A DNA stretch of 64,000 nucleotides from a virus, in the IMG/VR virus record IMGVR_UViG_3300027754_005993, positions 1-64,000 of that record; one strand, given 5' to 3'. The notes beneath the pieces were generated by a model. It was not told the DNA's origin and did not search any database. It was given only the letters and a program-made list of their open reading frames with translations. The position numbers were made by a program, and so were the translations under genes. This document shows positions 7,928 to 13,771 of the stretch, one piece after another (position 1 is the first letter of the stretch; each line of letters opens with the position of its first letter).

Positions 7928-7934
7928 TAAAAAT

Positions 7935-8894
7935 ATGAAATCTTTTAAGCAATGCATCTTAGAAACATCAGAGCAAAAACCTCTAAGTGATACTTTTTTC
8001 ATTCATAAAAGTGGAAAACTTATTGAAGCGACAAAAACGCCATTAGAGTCTCAATTTGCAGATCATGCTTATATTCCATTCACTCAACCACACGATTTTG
8101 GAATGACTGAAAACCAAATGGATGATTTGACAAACTTTAGCGATCAAGAAAAATTACATTTATATAAGACTGGAAGTGCTCCATATGAAGGTCGTATATT
8201 TCACCAATTATCTGAAAGAGGATTTCTAAAGGGAGTCCATTGGGATCAGTCGGATACTAAAACACATAAAATTAGATTGGAAGCTGCTACAGGTTCTCAT
8301 GATACTCGTCATGGTATTGAAGACATGAGTGAAGCAGTAAGAACATTGAGATCTAAAATTCCTGAAGGGCATAAGGCACAGATATTTATAGAAGGCCTTA
8401 GGTATCATACATCAGCGGATCTTGGTGAAAAACCAAGAACAAGATTAAGTGAAGACCACATAAAGGACTTAATTACTCACGGTAGAGTGCGCTTTCAAAA
8501 TGTCGAGGAGTTGGATAGATTTTTGGGTAACAGCACCAAAGTATCTAGAGATCCAGGATCTGGTGTAGATCAAATTCCATCTCCAGAGGAAGCGAGAAGA
8601 AAAGCAGGAGATACTGGTGAACCACCATCAATTCAACGAGGAAGATTCTTTAAAAGCGAGTCTTATAATCATATGAAGTCGTTCAAGGACTTTCTATCTG
8701 AAGATGAAATTGAACCAGTGAAACCAGTGGTTCCCATTCGACCAGACCCTCCCAAGAGAAAGCAACCGTATCCAAAACCAAAACCTGGGGAGAAGGAAAC
8801 TGAACTTCCTGTACTTCCTGAGAGAGAACCCGATAGATTTGATCCAACCAGGGACTTTCCAGAGTTCAAACCATATAAAAGAAATGCCAACTAA
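7935..8894 (+). CDS. Capsid-targeted protein with second internal CTS
   Basis: 319 aa from ATG 7935 (tag MKSFKQCILE, I-L-E site). The body has a domain similar in layout to the middle of the 4584 protein: RGFLKGVHW, a helix AVRTLRSKIPEGHKAQIFI and VEELDRFL. At residue 247 a complete second tag, MKSFKDFLSE, appears in frame. If gp21 cuts both sites the product is split into a 236-residue cargo and a 63-residue Pro-rich acidic tail (EPVKPVVPIRPDPPKRK and so on). Either this is a fusion of two CTS genes or the second start is used independently. Confidence 0.72.
   Translation: MKSFKQCILETSEQKPLSDTFFIHKSGKLIEATKTPLESQFADHAYIPFTQPHDFGMTENQMDDLTNFSDQEKLHLYKTGSAPYEGRIFHQLSERGFLKGVHWDQSDTKTHKIRLEAATGSHDTRHGIEDMSEAVRTLRSKIPEGHKAQIFIEGLRYHTSADLGEKPRTRLSEDHIKDLITHGRVRFQNVEELDRFLGNSTKVSRDPGSGVDQIPSPEEARRKAGDTGEPPSIQRGRFFKSESYNHMKSFKDFLSEDEIEPVKPVVPIRPDPPKRKQPYPKPKPGEKETELPVLPEREPDRFDPTRDFPEFKPYKRNAN
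8673..8894 (+). other. Possible internal in-frame gene starting at the second CTS
   Basis: ATG 8673 lies in the same frame as the 7935 gene and would give a 73-aa protein, MKSFKDFLSE plus a Pro/Lys/Glu-rich tail. No strong ribosome binding site lies at normal distance (GAGGAAG is about 25 nt away), so a fused protein processed by protease is equally likely. Confidence 0.4.
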
Positions 8895-8901
8895 ATAATA
8901 T

Positions 8902-8909
8902 TATAAATA
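8902..8909 (+). promoter_or_regulatory. T4-type late promoter
   Basis: Exact TATAAATA in the 34-nt gap between genes. Predicted start near 8915, then AAAGGGA as ribosome binding site before ATG 8929. One of the best placed late promoters in the window. Confidence 0.7.
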
Positions 8910-8928
8910 AGGTATAAAGGGACAATAA

Positions 8929-9582
8929 ATGAAAAACTATTCTAAAAATTATTTTAAGACAAAATTCACTCAAGATGTTCTGGGTGAAGAAGTTGACAAT
9001 TCAACAAAAATCTTGATTAATGACGCAATTACTAAACATAATAATATCAACGAGGGATATAATCCTTACGGTCGTGATCGTGGTTCAGTAACTACAGACG
9101 CGCGAGTTGAATATATTAAAGAATTTACTAATTTTATCCGAAAGGAAATAGGAGATTCTGATATATCATGGACAACTGCTAAATCCATTCATAACGAATT
9201 GCTTGAACAATCAAATCAAAATTTAGTGAATTCATCCTATGTTTTTAATTTTATGGATTTTATAAACTCAGAAACAACAAAAAATTTATTTGAAAATGAA
9301 CAACATGAAGAAAAGAAAGCTTCGTTTAAAGACGATTTAAACGAATCCATTGATATGGGTGTAAGAAAACCAGATGAAATTGTATTGACATCGCATGGTG
9401 ATAATTTTTCTAGAAGAGATATACTGCATAACGCAGCGAATAATCTTGAACATCATATGAATAAACCCATAAATCAAAGAAGTAAGACTGATACGCATAA
9501 GCTTATAGCAACAATGAAACGATATTTGCCATCCGATAATGTTGCTGCTCTGATCCACAAGCATTTTCCAAATCAGAACTAA
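8929..9582 (+). CDS. Unknown protein ending the CTS cassette
   Basis: 217 aa, own late promoter and a good ribosome binding site (AAAGGGA). The N-terminus MKNYSKNYFKTKFTQDVLGEE is not a close CTS match, but L-G-E at residues 18-20 would suit the prohead protease, so it could be an internal or core protein with a longer leader. Mostly helical, Asn/Lys-rich, with EHHMNKPINQRSKTDTHKLIATMKRYLPSDN near the end. No domain recognised. Transcription ends at the strong hairpin immediately downstream. Confidence 0.6.
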   Translation: MKNYSKNYFKTKFTQDVLGEEVDNSTKILINDAITKHNNINEGYNPYGRDRGSVTTDARVEYIKEFTNFIRKEIGDSDISWTTAKSIHNELLEQSNQNLVNSSYVFNFMDFINSETTKNLFENEQHEEKKASFKDDLNESIDMGVRKPDEIVLTSHGDNFSRRDILHNAANNLEHHMNKPINQRSKTDTHKLIATMKRYLPSDNVAALIHKHFPNQN

Positions 9583-9596
9583 AGAAAAATAACTAG

Positions 9597-10052
9597 TTAA
9601 CCGAAACACCCAAACTTAACAGGTTTGGGTGTTTTCTTTAAAGGCATGGTAGCTTCAGTCGGAGTCTTATCACCCTTTTTCCGATTGCACTTTAGGCAGC
9701 AAGTCACGACATTCTTCCACTCATGTTTTCCTCCACGGCAACGGGGAATAACATGATCTATTGTTGCTGTATCGGAATCTAACTTGACAGAACAATATTG
9801 GCAGGTATAATCATCACGCTTAAATACATTCTTGCGTGACGAACTTATTTCCTTATATGGAATATTCACATATTTTTTTAAAGCGAGGTGGAGCGGTAGT
9901 TTGAATATACCACTACTGGTACGGATCTCAGCAAACTCGTCTTCTGTGCAGGGGGAAACTTTTCCCTTGAGCAGCAAAACAACAGCGTGCTTCCAATCTA
10001 TTTCCAGTAATTTCTGGTACGATACATTATATAAAGAAATTGATTTTATCAT
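9597..10052 (-). CDS. HNH endonuclease
   Basis: 151 aa on the minus strand. The C-terminal half has the zinc-bound HNH form: YTCQYCSVKL, ATIDHVIPRCRGGKHEWKNVVTCCLKCNRKKGDKTPTEA, that is CxxC, DH(V)IP, GGxHxWxN and CxxCNxxKGD. These enzymes cut DNA; the phage ones act in genome packaging, homing or host DNA attack, and the role here is not determined. The N-terminal 80 residues are a separate domain often found with this HNH type. It faces opposite to its neighbours and is flanked by a terminator and a divergent promoter, like an inserted unit. Confidence 0.9.
   Translation of the reverse strand: MIKSISLYNVSYQKLLEIDWKHAVVLLLKGKVSPCTEDEFAEIRTSSGIFKLPLHLALKKYVNIPYKEISSSRKNVFKRDDYTCQYCSVKLDSDTATIDHVIPRCRGGKHEWKNVVTCCLKCNRKKGDKTPTEATMPLKKTPKPVKFGCFG
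9604..9639 (+). terminator. Bidirectional terminator
   Basis: Perfect 12-bp stem (9604-9615 with 9623-9634), 7-nt loop, followed by TTTTCTTT on the plus strand and a T-rich stretch on the minus strand. It ends the CTS cassette rightward and the HNH gene leftward; it overlaps the last codons of the HNH gene. Confidence 0.85.
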
Positions 10053-10058
10053 ACCTCA

Positions 10059-10066
10059 TATTTATA
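10059..10066 (-). promoter_or_regulatory. Candidate late promoter for the HNH gene
   Basis: TATAAATA on the minus strand. T4 spacing puts the start at about 10053, one base before the HNH ATG, so the transcript would be nearly leaderless; the GAGG next to the ATG would then lie upstream of the start site. Confidence 0.4.
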
Positions 10067-10068
10067 TG

Positions 10069-10097
10069 TTGACATACATACTGCTGTGTGGTATAAT
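10069..10097 (+). promoter_or_regulatory. Consensus sigma70 promoter
   Basis: TTGACA at 10069-10074, 17-bp spacer, TATAAT at 10092-10097: perfect host consensus, predicted early promoter for the acidic-protein operon. It is divergent from the HNH gene. Confidence 0.9.
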
Positions 10098-10115
10098 AGA
10101 AAAACTGGAGCAAAT

Positions 10116-10400
10116 ATGAACGACGAAAAATATGTTTATTATAAAGTAAATTTCAAATCTCCAAATATTTTATCCATCGACGATGATGAGGATTGGGAAG
10201 ATCTTGAAGAAGATACCCATTCCGATGATAATCTAGATGAAGAAGATGAAGATCTTGACGAAGATGACGACGACGATGAAGAAAATTGGGATGACGATCT
10301 AGACGACGACGAAGATGATTGGGATGATGAGGATGAGGATTGGGAAGATGATGAAGAAGACGAAGATGATGAAGATGATGAAGAAGATCCACTTGGATGA
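10116..10400 (+). CDS. Poly-acidic early protein, possible DNA mimic
   Basis: 94 aa from ATG 10116 (GGAG upstream). Residues about 20-91 are almost entirely Asp/Glu with regularly spaced Trp (DWEDLEED, ENWDDDL, DDWDDED, EDWEDDEED). The N-terminus (NDEKYVYYKVNFKSPNILSI) looks like a short folded strand region. It is the first gene after a perfect sigma70 promoter. Phage proteins with surface-wide acidity (for example T7 Ocr) mimic DNA and block restriction enzymes or nucleoid proteins; that function is inferred from composition alone. Low-complexity repeats of GAT/GAC/GAA make this region prone to slippage. Confidence 0.75.
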   Translation: MNDEKYVYYKVNFKSPNILSIDDDEDWEDLEEDTHSDDNLDEEDEDLDEDDDDDEENWDDDLDDDEDDWDDEDEDWEDDEEDEDDEDDEEDPLG

Positions 10401-10621
10401 AACCAAAGTTGACTGTCTCAGATCAAATTGCTGCATGTTATGACTATGTTGAACTTGCAGAGTTTTCTGCAACGAGTGGTGATTTGCAAAACAGCAATCA
10501 TCATTTTAAACGAGCAACAGACATAGCAATTTATTTGCTAGATACTTACAACTCTGGAACATTCTTGGACGAAGAATATAACTTTTTAAGACAAATCTCA
10601 AAACATTTTAAGGATTATTGA
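10397..10621 (+). CDS. Small early protein, unknown
   Basis: 74 aa; the start overlaps the acidic gene by ATGA. Predicted all-helical (DQIAACYDYVELAEFSATSGDLQNSNHHFKRATDIAIYLLDTY), resembling a TPR-like hairpin pair. No family assigned. Same operon as its neighbours. Confidence 0.6.
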   Translation: MKPKLTVSDQIAACYDYVELAEFSATSGDLQNSNHHFKRATDIAIYLLDTYNSGTFLDEEYNFLRQISKHFKDY

Positions 10622-11005
10622 ATGCGTGACAATACAATTGAAGTTTTTATCAATGAAGATTATGGATACCGCAAGCATATTTGGCATCCAAATATGACAG
10701 AAGAAGAATTTATCTCTTGGTGGGAGAATCTTGCAGATTCAGATATCATCAAGTATTTCTTCAACATCAACTCTCTTCCAGGAACCTTGAAGAAATATGT
10801 TGATAAGAATCCAGTTGGAAACTCTCTCCAACGAGAATTTGGAGATCCTAAGTCTCATCGTCCATATTACTATTGTCATTTCCATGATATACACGATTCG
10901 TATATCTCAATTGGAAATAATGTCTACAAGTTTCGCAGTCGTATGAGATACGACTGGAAGGAACATTGGTTAGATTATCAACTTAAGAAACCCGTTAAGG
11001 TTTAA
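10622..11005 (+). CDS. Early operon protein, unknown
   Basis: 127 aa; AAGGA ribosome binding site 8-12 nt upstream. Trp/Tyr-rich (EEEFISWWENLADSDIIKYFF, then SHRPYYYCHFHDIHDSYISI, and YDWKEHWLDYQL at the end). No recognised domain. Third gene of the early operon behind the consensus promoter. It converges with the minus-strand gene at 11002, overlapping its stop by 4 nt. Confidence 0.6.
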   Translation: MRDNTIEVFINEDYGYRKHIWHPNMTEEEFISWWENLADSDIIKYFFNINSLPGTLKKYVDKNPVGNSLQREFGDPKSHRPYYYCHFHDIHDSYISIGNNVYKFRSRMRYDWKEHWLDYQLKKPVKV

Positions 11006-11247
11006 GCTAAGAATCCAAGAACATTTCCACCAATTGGTGTGATTGAAGAACAACTTATTGGATAGATTGTTCCAGCAGCACCCACAGCAATCGTCAACGG
11101 CAATCCACCTGTAAATGGTGCAGTTGCTCCATAAACGAACGGAGAAGTAATAGTTGCACTGGTCGCGCTTATAACTTGAAATCCAATAAATCCACTAGAA
11201 CTACCAGTGGTTGTAATTAACTTTGCTTTCTTGTAGGCTTCAGCCAT
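11002..11247 (-). CDS. Small Gly/Thr/Ser-rich protein, possibly virion-associated
   Basis: 81 aa on the minus strand with GGAG upstream of ATG. After a charged start (MAEAYKKAK) the protein is small-residue rich and beta-prone (TTTGSSSGFIGFQVISATSATITSPFVYGATAPF). Composition resembles the minus-strand structural protein at 21970 and phage decoration or fibre proteins, but there is no clear homology. Lone minus-strand gene amid plus-strand early genes. TTATAAATGG, one base off the late consensus, lies upstream and would suit a virion protein. Confidence 0.5.
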   Translation of the reverse strand: MAEAYKKAKLITTTGSSSGFIGFQVISATSATITSPFVYGATAPFTGGLPLTIAVGAAGTIYPISCSSITPIGGNVLGFLA

Positions 11248-11262
11248 TATTTAATCTCCATT

Positions 11263-11270
11263 TATAAATA
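11263..11270 (+). promoter_or_regulatory. Candidate late promoter
   Basis: Exact TATAAATA. Predicted start at 11276, which is exactly an ATG of the next gene, so the transcript may be leaderless. Confidence 0.4.
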
Positions 11271-11275
11271 TGTAT

Positions 11276-11491
11276 ATGAAAAATAAGAATCTGGGTGGAA
11301 AACATTGGGCAGAACTTGATTTCAAGGTAGCAAGCGACTATACTTATGGTAGTCCTGAATACTATAGAACATTATTGCGGCAAATGTCAGGAATGTCAAA
11401 ACTTTTACCAGGAGAATCCAGTGAGAATACAAAACAAACAAGACCTCAACAGACCAGCTCTAATAAAGTTTCTAACAGAAGGTATATGTGA
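11276..11491 (+). CDS. Small unknown protein
   Basis: 71 aa from ATG 11276 (alternative in-frame ATG at 11270). MKNKNLGGKHWAELDFKVASDYTYGSPEYYRTLLRQMSG, then a polar Thr/Gln/Ser tail. No ribosome binding site for either start. It overlaps the next gene by 71 nt in another frame. Unknown function. Confidence 0.45.
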   Translation: MKNKNLGGKHWAELDFKVASDYTYGSPEYYRTLLRQMSGMSKLLPGESSENTKQTRPQQTSSNKVSNRRYM

Positions 11492-11876
11492 GATATCTTT
11501 TACTAAAGTGAAAGATGGTACTACTAGAATGATGTATTGCACATTACATCCAAATATTATACCTTCAAAATATACAATCACAACTCAAAAATTAATAACT
11601 GAAACTAATCCACCAGATTCAGATCTACTTCCAATTTGGGATGTTGTTGAAGGAAAATGGAAAAGTTTTAGAATTTCTAAAGCTGTTTATTTCTTAACAC
11701 ATGACGAGTTGACGGATGAAAATCCTAATGGGCAAAGCACCGAATCCAAAGATGCTAAAAATATAAAGAATAGAACAAAACAAGTCATGAAATCCTTTGA
11801 AGAACGAGTCAGTCTTCTTAAGGAAAAAGCAGCGCAGGCCAAACTTAATATTACTGGAGATAACAATGAAGATTAA
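11421..11876 (+). CDS. WYL_2 / Sm-like SH3 barrel protein
   Basis: 151 aa from GTG 11421, chosen because AGGAGA lies 5 nt before it; the longer ATG start at 11346 would put an unrelated Cys-rich segment in front and overlaps the previous gene further. Residues about 16-65 (LTEGICEISFTKVKDGTTRMMYCTLHP...) and IWDVVEGKWKSFRI (about 81-94) follow the phage WYL_2 (DUF2693) pattern: GxxxVxFTKxDGxxRxMxCTL ... vWD...WRSFR. Such proteins are common in T4-like phages; the molecular role is not known. The tail is a charged coiled-coil segment (MKSFEERVSLLKEKAAQAKL); its MKSF is internal and not a capsid tag. Confidence 0.75.
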   Translation: MRIQNKQDLNRPALIKFLTEGICEISFTKVKDGTTRMMYCTLHPNIIPSKYTITTQKLITETNPPDSDLLPIWDVVEGKWKSFRISKAVYFLTHDELTDENPNGQSTESKDAKNIKNRTKQVMKSFEERVSLLKEKAAQAKLNITGDNNED

Positions 11877-11985
11877 GCGCAATTTTAGTCACAGCGGAAA
11901 TCGTAAGTTTAAACAAGAACTGTATCAGAAGACGGTACATCGTAAACAGAACATCAAGGGTAATGCTAACAAAAAGGATTCATAA
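11866..11985 (+). CDS. Small basic protein
   Basis: 39 aa, ATG 11866 with GGAGA 7 nt upstream inside the previous gene. Very basic (MKIKRNFSHSGNRKFKQELY, KTVHRKQNIKGNANKK). Could bind nucleic acid; no family recognised. Stop overlaps the next start (TAATG). Confidence 0.5.
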   Translation: MKIKRNFSHSGNRKFKQELYQKTVHRKQNIKGNANKKDS

Positions 11986-12152
11986 TGGCAAATACAACTG
12001 ATCGTGAAGCAGCATACAAACATCGTGTCAAGAAGCGTAAGTGGACTGCAAAGAATCAATCAATGCTTGCCAACGCAAAGAAGAAGACTCTAGAAGAATT
12101 GTATAAGCAAGACCGTCTTCCGAAATTCCTCTATCACCGACTTGGACTATGA
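11985..12152 (+). CDS. Small basic protein
   Basis: 55 aa (begins MANTTDREAAYKHRVKKRKW, ends LYKQDRLPKFLYHRLGL). ATG overlaps the previous stop; its own stop overlaps the next ATG at 12149. Lys/Arg-rich helical protein of unknown function in a tight run of small genes. Confidence 0.55.
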   Translation: MANTTDREAAYKHRVKKRKWTAKNQSMLANAKKKTLEELYKQDRLPKFLYHRLGL

Positions 12153-12667
12153 ACATATTCATTCTTGATGAAGATCCGTGTATCTCCGCACAGATGATGT
12201 GCGATAAACATATAGTTAAGATGATTGTGGAGGGCTGTCAGATGCTCTCCACGAATCATCGTCTATCTGGCAGTCATAATGTCTATACCATTCCTGTAAA
12301 TCTATACAAGCAAGCATTTGCCAATCATCCTTGCACGGTATGGGCAAGGCAAACCAAAGAGAACTATATGTGGTTGGCAGATCATACACTTGAACTCTGC
12401 CATGAATACACACGAAGGTACAATAGAGTACATTCTTGTGAAGACATGTCTGTTTGGTTCTCCAAGTATTATCCGCTCAGGACTCCTGATGGAGACTTGA
12501 CCCCATTCGCACAGGCAATGCCAGATGAATTTAAAGTTCATGGGGATGGTGTATCTGCGTATCGTAAATATTATATTGGGGTAAAGTCCAAGTTTGCCAA
12601 ATGGAAATATACAAAAATTCCAGATTGGTACACAGAGGGCTTGACAAACGCTCCAGTTTTGGTATAA
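12149..12667 (+). CDS. Conserved phage protein, often called pyrimidine dimer glycosylase-like
   Basis: 172 aa. Shows a pattern I recognise from many T4-like phages: MNIFILDEDP, a CDKHIVKMIVEGCQML helix (18-31), NHPCTVWARQTKENYMWL (about 58-75), and FAQAMPDEFKVHGDGVSAYRKYY (near 119-141) followed by FAKWKYTKIPDWY. Members are often annotated as pyrimidine-dimer DNA glycosylase-like; the catalytic residues cannot be confirmed here. An early gene by position. A sigma70 promoter for the tRNA region lies in its last 27 nt. Confidence 0.65.
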   Translation: MNIFILDEDPCISAQMMCDKHIVKMIVEGCQMLSTNHRLSGSHNVYTIPVNLYKQAFANHPCTVWARQTKENYMWLADHTLELCHEYTRRYNRVHSCEDMSVWFSKYYPLRTPDGDLTPFAQAMPDEFKVHGDGVSAYRKYYIGVKSKFAKWKYTKIPDWYTEGLTNAPVLV

Positions 12668-12668
12668 T
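12641..12668 (+). promoter_or_regulatory. Sigma70 promoter for structured RNA and tRNAs
   Basis: TTGACA, 16-bp spacer, TATAAT at 12663-12668, located inside the 3' end of the preceding gene. It drives the gene-free region and the tRNA-Lys and tRNA-Gly genes. Confidence 0.85.
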
Positions 12669-12674
12669 ATGCGT

Positions 12675-12890
12675 ATGTACTGGAAGAGTTACTCTTCCCA
12701 AATAATATAAAGGATTTAAATTATGATAAATATTTAAAAATGTCAGGTTAGATTTTGTATATTATTATAATGTAATGAGTTTGATGATTTAGAGAAAATC
12801 ATCATTGCGCATCCTTATAGTTTCTAATACGCTCTTACATACGAAACTAGGCGTTAAACATACGGGGGACTCGCCACCCCCTGTTTCTTT
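12675..12890 (+). ncRNA. Candidate structured RNA upstream of tRNA-Lys
   Basis: 216-nt stretch without a credible gene, transcribed from the promoter at 12641. Hairpins seen: 12682-12698 (7-bp stem, 3-nt loop), 12783-12803 (8-bp), 12818-12824 with 12843-12849 (7-bp). At the end, GGCG (12850-12853) pairs with CGCC (12872-12875) and GGGGG (12864-12868) with CCCCC (12877-12881): the two stems interleave as in an H-type pseudoknot. A T-rich run TGTTTCTTTT follows just before tRNA-Lys. It could be a small RNA with its own terminator or a processed leader. Confidence 0.4.
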
Positions 12891-12891
12891 T

Positions 12892-12963
12892 GCCCCCATA
12901 ACTCAGCGGTAGAGTAGTAGCCTTTTAAGCTAACGGTCGTAGGTTCAATCCCTGCTGGGGGTA
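12892..12963 (+). tRNA. tRNA-Lys (anticodon TTT)
   Basis: Cloverleaf by eye: acceptor GCCCCCA with TGGGGGT (first pair G-U), D arm actcagcggtagagt, anticodon loop CTTTTAA, T arm with GGTTCAATCC. No CCA encoded. One mismatch at the top of the anticodon stem. Confidence 0.88.
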
Positions 12964-12964
12964 T

Positions 12965-12972
12965 TATAAATA
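12965..12972 (+). promoter_or_regulatory. Late promoter directly before tRNA-Gly
   Basis: TATAAATA in the 16-nt spacer between two tRNAs; predicted start at 12978, two bases before the mature 5' end of tRNA-Gly. Confidence 0.5.
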
Positions 12973-12979
12973 AGTATAT

Positions 12980-13050
12980 GCGGGATTAGCATATTGGTGA
13001 TGTCCTGGTTTTCCAAACCAGTTAAACGGGTTCGATTCCCGTATTCCGCT
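12980..13050 (+). tRNA. tRNA-Gly (anticodon TCC)
   Basis: Acceptor GCGGGAT with ATTCCGC, anticodon stem CTGGT/ACCAG around loop TTTCCAA, T arm CGGGTTCGATTCCCG. No CCA encoded. Confidence 0.9.
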
Positions 13051-13051
13051 T

Positions 13052-13228
13052 ATGAGTAATGACAGAAGACATTCAGCAGGAAAAGGCGATAGACCCAGAC
13101 CTATTGACTACCAAAAGTGGTCTGATAACTGGGATAATATCTTTGGTAAAAAAGGAGAATCCAATGGCAAGCGAAGCAGAAGTAAAGTTCTACATAGAAA
13201 GAAGAAACAAACTCCGAGAGATTCTTGA
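13052..13228 (+). CDS. Small conserved phage protein (RPxDYxKWSDNWDxIFGKK)
   Basis: 58 aa from ATG 13052, just after tRNA-Gly. The core KGDRPRPIDYQKWSDNWDNI plus FGKKGE (11-36) matches a short protein motif I recognise from many phages of unrelated type (KGDxPRPxxxxxFxxNWDxIFG). Function unknown. It overlaps the 13164 gene in a different frame. It is more convincing than the alternative frame starting at 13059. Confidence 0.65.
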   Translation: MSNDRRHSAGKGDRPRPIDYQKWSDNWDNIFGKKGESNGKRSRSKVLHRKKKQTPRDS

Positions 13229-13292
13229 TAATATTAACGATGAAAATGAATATCGCAAGTTGTTGGATTCTAATAAAAACGGAGCAGACTAG
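13164..13292 (+). CDS. Small helical protein
   Basis: 42 aa from ATG 13164 with AAAGGAG upstream; the longer reading from 13059 runs through the 13052 gene. MASEAEVKFYIERRNKLREI, then LDNINDENEYRKLLDSNKNGAD. Short helix pair, unknown function. Its stop overlaps the GTG start of the next gene. Confidence 0.5.
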   Translation: MASEAEVKFYIERRNKLREILDNINDENEYRKLLDSNKNGAD

Positions 13293-13432
13293 TGGAAGAC
13301 GATACCAATAAAATAATTCAAGATATGATCTATGAAGTAAGAATGCTTACTGGAATTGTATTTCTTAACTTTTTAGTGACTGTTGTAATTGCTGGTGGTA
13401 TTATTGGTGTGTATTGGTTCTCTTCTAAATAA
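13292..13432 (+). CDS. Small single-span membrane protein
   Basis: 46 aa, GTG start with GGAG 7 nt upstream. Charged N-terminus (EDDTNKIIQDMIYEVRM), then one long hydrophobic segment TGIVFLNFLVTVVIAGGIIG and VYWFSSK. Likely inner membrane, N-in. First of four consecutive small membrane proteins; a lysis or membrane-modifying role is possible. Confidence 0.6.
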   Translation: MEDDTNKIIQDMIYEVRMLTGIVFLNFLVTVVIAGGIIGVYWFSSK

Positions 13433-13448
13433 GTGTAGGAGATAAACA

Positions 13449-13628
13449 ATGAATGAGGTAAAACCAGGAACAAAAACAACTGAGTTTTGGATGGCCCTTG
13501 CTCCCGTATTCATGGGATTGATTGAGGGAAGAAACGATCCTGAAATTTTGAAATACATTATAGTATGCTCTTCCTGTCTTGGAGGATTGTATATCGTCAG
13601 CAGAACGCTGGTGAAATGGAAAAAGTAA
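13449..13628 (+). CDS. Holin-like two-span membrane protein
   Basis: 59 aa; AGGAGA 6 nt before ATG. Sequence: KPGTKTTEFWMALAPVFMG, then LIEGRNDPEILKYIIVCSSC and LGGLYIVSRTLVKWKK. Two hydrophobic segments joined by a short polar loop and a C-terminal basic tail match small phage holin-like proteins with the TKTTEFWxxLxAP...vYxxSRTxVK pattern. No endolysin gene is adjacent, so a holin role is provisional. Confidence 0.6.
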   Translation: MNEVKPGTKTTEFWMALAPVFMGLIEGRNDPEILKYIIVCSSCLGGLYIVSRTLVKWKK

Positions 13629-13771
13629 AACTGCTCGTTTTACTTTTTGTTATTTTAATCCCGTGGAATTCCACGGCATTGACCAGTCTTTTAATACCAC
13701 CCAGGATTCGCATAACTACTAATATACCTCATACGGCAATATGTAAAATGGAAATCCAAAATGGTAGATAA
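13616..13771 (+). CDS. Small exported or membrane-anchored protein
   Basis: 51 aa from ATG 13616, overlapping the holin-like gene by 13 nt in another frame. The N-terminus MEKVKLLVLLFVILIPWNST is a signal peptide or anchor. No lipobox Cys, which argues against an o-spanin. Unknown function; part of the small membrane-protein group. Confidence 0.5.
   Translation: MEKVKLLVLLFVILIPWNSTALTSLLIPPRIRITTNIPHTAICKMEIQNGR

Noticed and set aside
9597-10052. HNH gene as part of a group I intron or homing in a split gene
   Set aside because: Neighbouring genes are intact, and no split reading frame or intron core is visible; it appears free-standing.
10153-10392. Minus-strand open frame rich in His/Leu
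   Set aside because: It is the complement of the GAT/GAA-rich acidic gene; no start signals and low-complexity composition.
11346-11420. N-terminal extension of the WYL_2-like protein with CGKCQECQ
   Set aside because: It overlaps the preceding gene, has no ribosome binding site, and the GTG at 11421 has AGGAGA at the right distance; the Cys pattern is probably out-of-frame coincidence.
11797-11865. ATGAAATCC-like MKSFEERV and nearby MKNESVF starts as further CTS genes
   Set aside because: MKSFEERV is internal to the WYL_2-like protein and has no (I/L)-x-E site at the right distance; the other frame has no ribosome binding site before 11866.
12815-12965. tmRNA-like structure near tRNA-Lys
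   Set aside because: No tRNA-Ala-like acceptor pairing with distant sequence and no tag reading frame; tRNA-Lys is complete by itself.
13059-13292. 77-aa frame starting at 13059
   Set aside because: Its first third is a shadow of the 13052 gene; the start at 13164 has a proper AAAGGAG and fits the gene pattern.
13616-13771. o-spanin/Rz1-type lipoprotein
   Set aside because: The signal-like N-terminus has no lipobox cysteine and the partner lacks a clear i-spanin coiled coil.
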